Source: Spirochaetaceae bacterium (GTDB lineage: Bacteria > Spirochaetota > Spirochaetia > Treponematales > Treponemataceae). Taken from it: DNA of 7,520 nt. The translations under genes and the position numbers were made by a program. The notes beneath the pieces are model-generated. The model saw only the letters and a list, made by a program, of their open reading frames with translations, made no database searches and was not told the origin of the DNA. Below, piece by piece: positions 5,303-7,520 of this stretch. Numbering within the stretch: position 1 is the stretch's first letter; each line of letters opens with the position of its first letter. The stretch covers positions 1 through 7,520 of the forward strand of contig JAITMZ010000017.1 of the NCBI GenBank assembly GCA_031290725.1, written 5' to 3'.

Positions 5303-6172
5303 ATGAAATCAATAGCATTTTTTTGTGTATGCTGCGTCTTTTTATGCGCGGCCTGTGGGATGTCCGAAACGGGGCTTCCCGGTGCAGCCACGGAAGAGGC
5401 ACGCTTTTCGCTGCCGTCCTATCCCGGTGACCGCCCGCCCCTGTTCGGCTGGCTGGTGGTGCGCGAAGAAGGGGGTGTCCGGCATTCGTCTTTTCTGCCC
5501 CCCGGTGCCCAATGGGCGGAGCTGCGGGTAGACAAAAATTTGCCCGCACCGGTGTTGTTTTTCCCCCTGGCCGTACTGTCGGACTCTCCGCCGGACGCCC
5601 AATCTGCGGTTCGGTTCTTCAAGCCCGCCGGATGCGTCTATCCGGCGTCACTGCAAGCCACCTGGCCCGGCGGGTTTTGCGCCCAGGTGTGCATGGATAT
5701 CCTGACCAACCCCGGAGATCCCGCTTCCCTGCGGGCACTGTGTAACGGTTTCAACTGGCGGCGCTTCCAGGAGGAGGTGGCGTCCCTGACAGCGGCTGAG
5801 GAAACCGTCAATCCCTGGGAGATGGACATCGTGAAGATCAGCGCCGCCATCGTGGGAGGGAAATTCACCAAAACCGCGCTGAAGCCGGCTGCCAAAACGG
5901 TAACCGTGGCGGAGGGAACGACGCTTCCCGCACCGAACAGCCTCCTGTTCCAGTCCTATGTCCCCTCTCCGCCCCTGGATATTTCTCCGATCCTGAACAC
6001 CGCGCCGCTCAATGACCCGTCTTCGCCCCGAGGTGCGGCAGGCTTGACCTTTGCCTGGTGTCCGGGGAACGAGCTGGTCTTTGACGGACGGTCGGTCTTT
6101 TTGGTCAATTCCGGACAAACGGGCTACCGGCTTGCGTTAATGCCCATAAAAGCGTATACTTGGGAGCAATGA
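5303..6172 (+). CDS. lipoprotein of unknown function
   Basis: A 289-residue protein I do not recognise. It begins with MK, a hydrophobic segment rich in Phe and Cys (residues 4-17), and a probable lipobox LCAAC with the lipid-modified cysteine at 18; spirochaetal lipoboxes tolerate such departures from the classic LAGC. The mature part has many prolines and several Trp-Pro or Pro-Pro turns and no membrane helix, and looks like a beta-rich surface or periplasmic domain. No ribosome binding site precedes the ATG, and the nearest TATAAT is only 4 or 14 bases away, so the mRNA is likely leaderless or nearly so. Its stop overlaps the next start as ATGA, and together with the third gene it forms an operon. 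Confidence 0.8.
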   Translation: MKSIAFFCVCCVFLCAACGMSETGLPGAATEEARFSLPSYPGDRPPLFGWLVVREEGGVRHSSFLPPGAQWAELRVDKNLPAPVLFFPLAVLSDSPPDAQSAVRFFKPAGCVYPASLQATWPGGFCAQVCMDILTNPGDPASLRALCNGFNWRRFQEEVASLTAAEETVNPWEMDIVKISAAIVGGKFTKTALKPAAKTVTVAEGTTLPAPNSLLFQSYVPSPPLDISPILNTAPLNDPSSPRGAAGLTFAWCPGNELVFDGRSVFLVNSGQTGYRLALMPIKAYTWEQ

Positions 6173-7287
6173 AGTTTCCGTCCGTCCCCTGCCGCTTTTG
6201 GCTGGTGATTCTCATCCTCACCGGCTGTACGCCCCACAAGCCGCTGCCAGACCCGCCGCGGGTACCACCGGAAAACGCGGAGACCGACGCCCCCCGGGCC
6301 GCTTCCATCCCCCGCTGGTTCAGCTTTAACCGGGGCGATTTTTGCGAAATCCCCGCACCGTCCCTGGCCCCGGCTATTGATTTTGTACCCTGGACCGAGG
6401 CGGTGCGGGTGGACAGCGCCGTCCTGGCCGCCGACAGCGTGACAGGATATTTTCTAGTGAACCGATTGGGCCTCCTGGCCTTCTCCGACGGCATCCCGCG
6501 TCTTTACCGGGACGGCCTTTTTGCCTTGGCCACCGCCGCCAACCTGATGCTCCTGGACCAGGCACCGGTGATCCATTTCTATCGGGGCGATTTTTTTGCC
6601 GCCCCGCCGGACAGTATCGATATACCCGTGATGGTGCGGGTTCAGGGGGAAACCATGACGCCCATCCTCACCAAGAACGGCCTGGGTATCCCCGGTGACG
6701 CCCAGGTGACCGACGTGGTGTACGACGGGGAGGTGTGGCGCTGTTCCATCAAGCAGAACATCGGCCAGCGGGTCGCCGCCACATATCGACGGTTCCGGCT
6801 TCCCGGCAGCGCCATCCCCGGTACCGGCGGCGGCAATGGTGAGCGGCCGCAATACCCCGTGCTGATCTCCGCTGGCGAATTCCGTACCGCCCGCAGTGCC
6901 GCCCCCTGGACCGACGCGCCGGACCGGCTCCATTCGCTCCTGTCCGGTCTGGGTGGCAAGGGCTTCGAGGTGCGCTGCCTCACCCCCGGCAGCACGACAA
7001 CCACTCTCTACCGGCATGACACCAGCGACGATGACGCCCCCGGCTTGTCCGCCGCTGCCATCCTTGCCTCCGGTCTGGCCTTGGCGCTCTTCTCTGACGG
7101 CACCCTGTTTATCCAAACCGGCCAATCCCCGAAAGCCGCCTTCACGCTTCCCCCCCTGCCTCCGGGTTTTCAATACGGCCGGTGCGTGGTATCCGGCGGC
7201 ACCCTCTTTGCCGCCTGGGAGGAAACCGATTTTTACCAAACCGGCCGGGCCGGGTTCATCGCCGTAAACCTGGGGGCATTGCCGTGA
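6169..7287 (+). CDS. lipoprotein of unknown function, possibly beta-propeller-like
   Basis: A 372-residue protein from ATG 6169, chosen because ATGA at 6169-6172 links it to the stop of the preceding lipoprotein; a TTG at 6160 would add three residues. A short basic start, a hydrophobic stretch and a textbook lipobox LTGC (cysteine 20) mark it as a lipoprotein. A proline-rich linker follows. The rest shows alternating hydrophobic strands with Asp-Gly turns, for example FSDGIPRLYRDGLFAL and FSDGTLFIQTGQ, which would suit a beta-propeller or other all-beta fold, though no repeat is regular enough to prove it. I recognise no family. The neighbouring lipoprotein is probably a partner in the same envelope complex. 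Confidence 0.82.
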   Translation: MKFPSVPCRFWLVILILTGCTPHKPLPDPPRVPPENAETDAPRAASIPRWFSFNRGDFCEIPAPSLAPAIDFVPWTEAVRVDSAVLAADSVTGYFLVNRLGLLAFSDGIPRLYRDGLFALATAANLMLLDQAPVIHFYRGDFFAAPPDSIDIPVMVRVQGETMTPILTKNGLGIPGDAQVTDVVYDGEVWRCSIKQNIGQRVAATYRRFRLPGSAIPGTGGGNGERPQYPVLISAGEFRTARSAAPWTDAPDRLHSLLSGLGGKGFEVRCLTPGSTTTTLYRHDTSDDDAPGLSAAAILASGLALALFSDGTLFIQTGQSPKAAFTLPPLPPGFQYGRCVVSGGTLFAAWEETDFYQTGRAGFIAVNLGALP

Positions 7288-7520
7288 CCATGCTTCGGGA
7301 TGTGGACGCCATACTGATGGCATCGGGGTTTTCCCGGCGTTTCGGCGGGGCCGACAAGCTGCTGGCGCAAGTCTGGGATAAGGGGTCCCGGGTTTCGCAA
7401 AAGCCCCTAGCGCGGTACACCCTGGACTTGGCAATAGGGCTCGCCGCCGCCCCGGATCCCTGCATTGCCCGGGTCTACTTCGTAGCGGCGAATGACGCCG
7501 GAGCCTTGTATGCCGACGTG
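7284..7520 (+). CDS. MobA/MocA-like nucleotidyltransferase (partial, runs off the window)
   Basis: The first 79 residues of a GT-A-fold NTP transferase, cut by the right edge. The signature DAILMASGFSRRFGGADKLL (8-27) matches the nucleotide-binding loop of the MobA/MocA group, which adds a nucleotide to molybdopterin; the LMASGFSRRFG form is common in accessory proteins of molybdenum hydroxylases, and a role there is inferred. GTG 7284 overlaps the upstream stop as GTGA, with GGGGG 7 bases upstream; ATG 7290 is the alternative start. Being in one operon with two lipoproteins is unusual for a cytoplasmic cofactor enzyme. Sugar nucleotidyltransferases share the fold and cannot be excluded from this fragment. 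Confidence 0.75.
   Translation, partial: MTMLRDVDAILMASGFSRRFGGADKLLAQVWDKGSRVSQKPLARYTLDLAIGLAAAPDPCIARVYFVAANDAGALYADV

Noticed and set aside
6454..7434. 326-codon minus-strand frame
   Set aside because: Antisense shadow of the lipoprotein gene in G+C-rich DNA; Gly/Pro/Arg-rich, no domain, no signal, while the plus-strand gene has a lipobox and coupled starts.

Overview
The window looks like part of a chromosome from a spirochaete, most likely a Treponema relative. The hints are Sec signal peptides ending in Gly-Ala-Gln, a run of unrecognised lipoproteins with short, relaxed lipoboxes, a short DivIC/FtsB-like protein overlapping a YrdC-domain gene, and an orphan periplasmic peptide-binding protein. 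This assignment rests on style and is tentative. Two compositions are visible. A G+C-poor block covers about 333-1893 (one sampled 60-base line is 38% G+C). The rest is G+C-rich (one sampled line is 62%), which suggests that the left block arrived by transfer.

Left part, 1-332: no convincing gene. It holds three tandem hairpins (2-66), a strong consensus-like promoter firing leftward (102-129) with repeats over its start region, an A/T-rich inverted repeat (145-177), and a rightward promoter (298-326) that ends 6 bases before the first gene.

333-1893: a two-gene overlapping operon encoding a DprA/Smf-like Rossmann protein that lacks the usual C-terminal winged helix and has a changed RNR-type motif, followed by a ComF-like phosphoribosyltransferase. 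The partners are compositionally foreign, sit beside structured DNA, and have no competence genes around them. This is the best candidate for an unusual system in the window, most plausibly anti-phage defence or sensing of DNA or nucleotides. Function is inferred only.

1994-3653: host-like genes on the plus strand. A NimA-type flavin-binding protein has its own near-consensus promoter. It is followed by a DivIC/FtsB-like septum protein and a YrdC/TsaC-like protein that overlap by ATGA. 3640-5250: an SBP family 5 peptide/oligopeptide-binding protein on the minus strand, whose 3' end overlaps the YrdC gene by 14 bases.

5251-5302: a compact divergent promoter region with a 12-bp palindrome that places TATAAT on both strands. 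5303-7520: a plus-strand operon of two lipoproteins of unknown function and the start of a MobA/MocA-like nucleotidyltransferase, joined by ATGA and GTGA overlaps. A recurrent theme is promoters whose -10 box lies 6-7 bases from the start codon, which suggests leaderless mRNAs.
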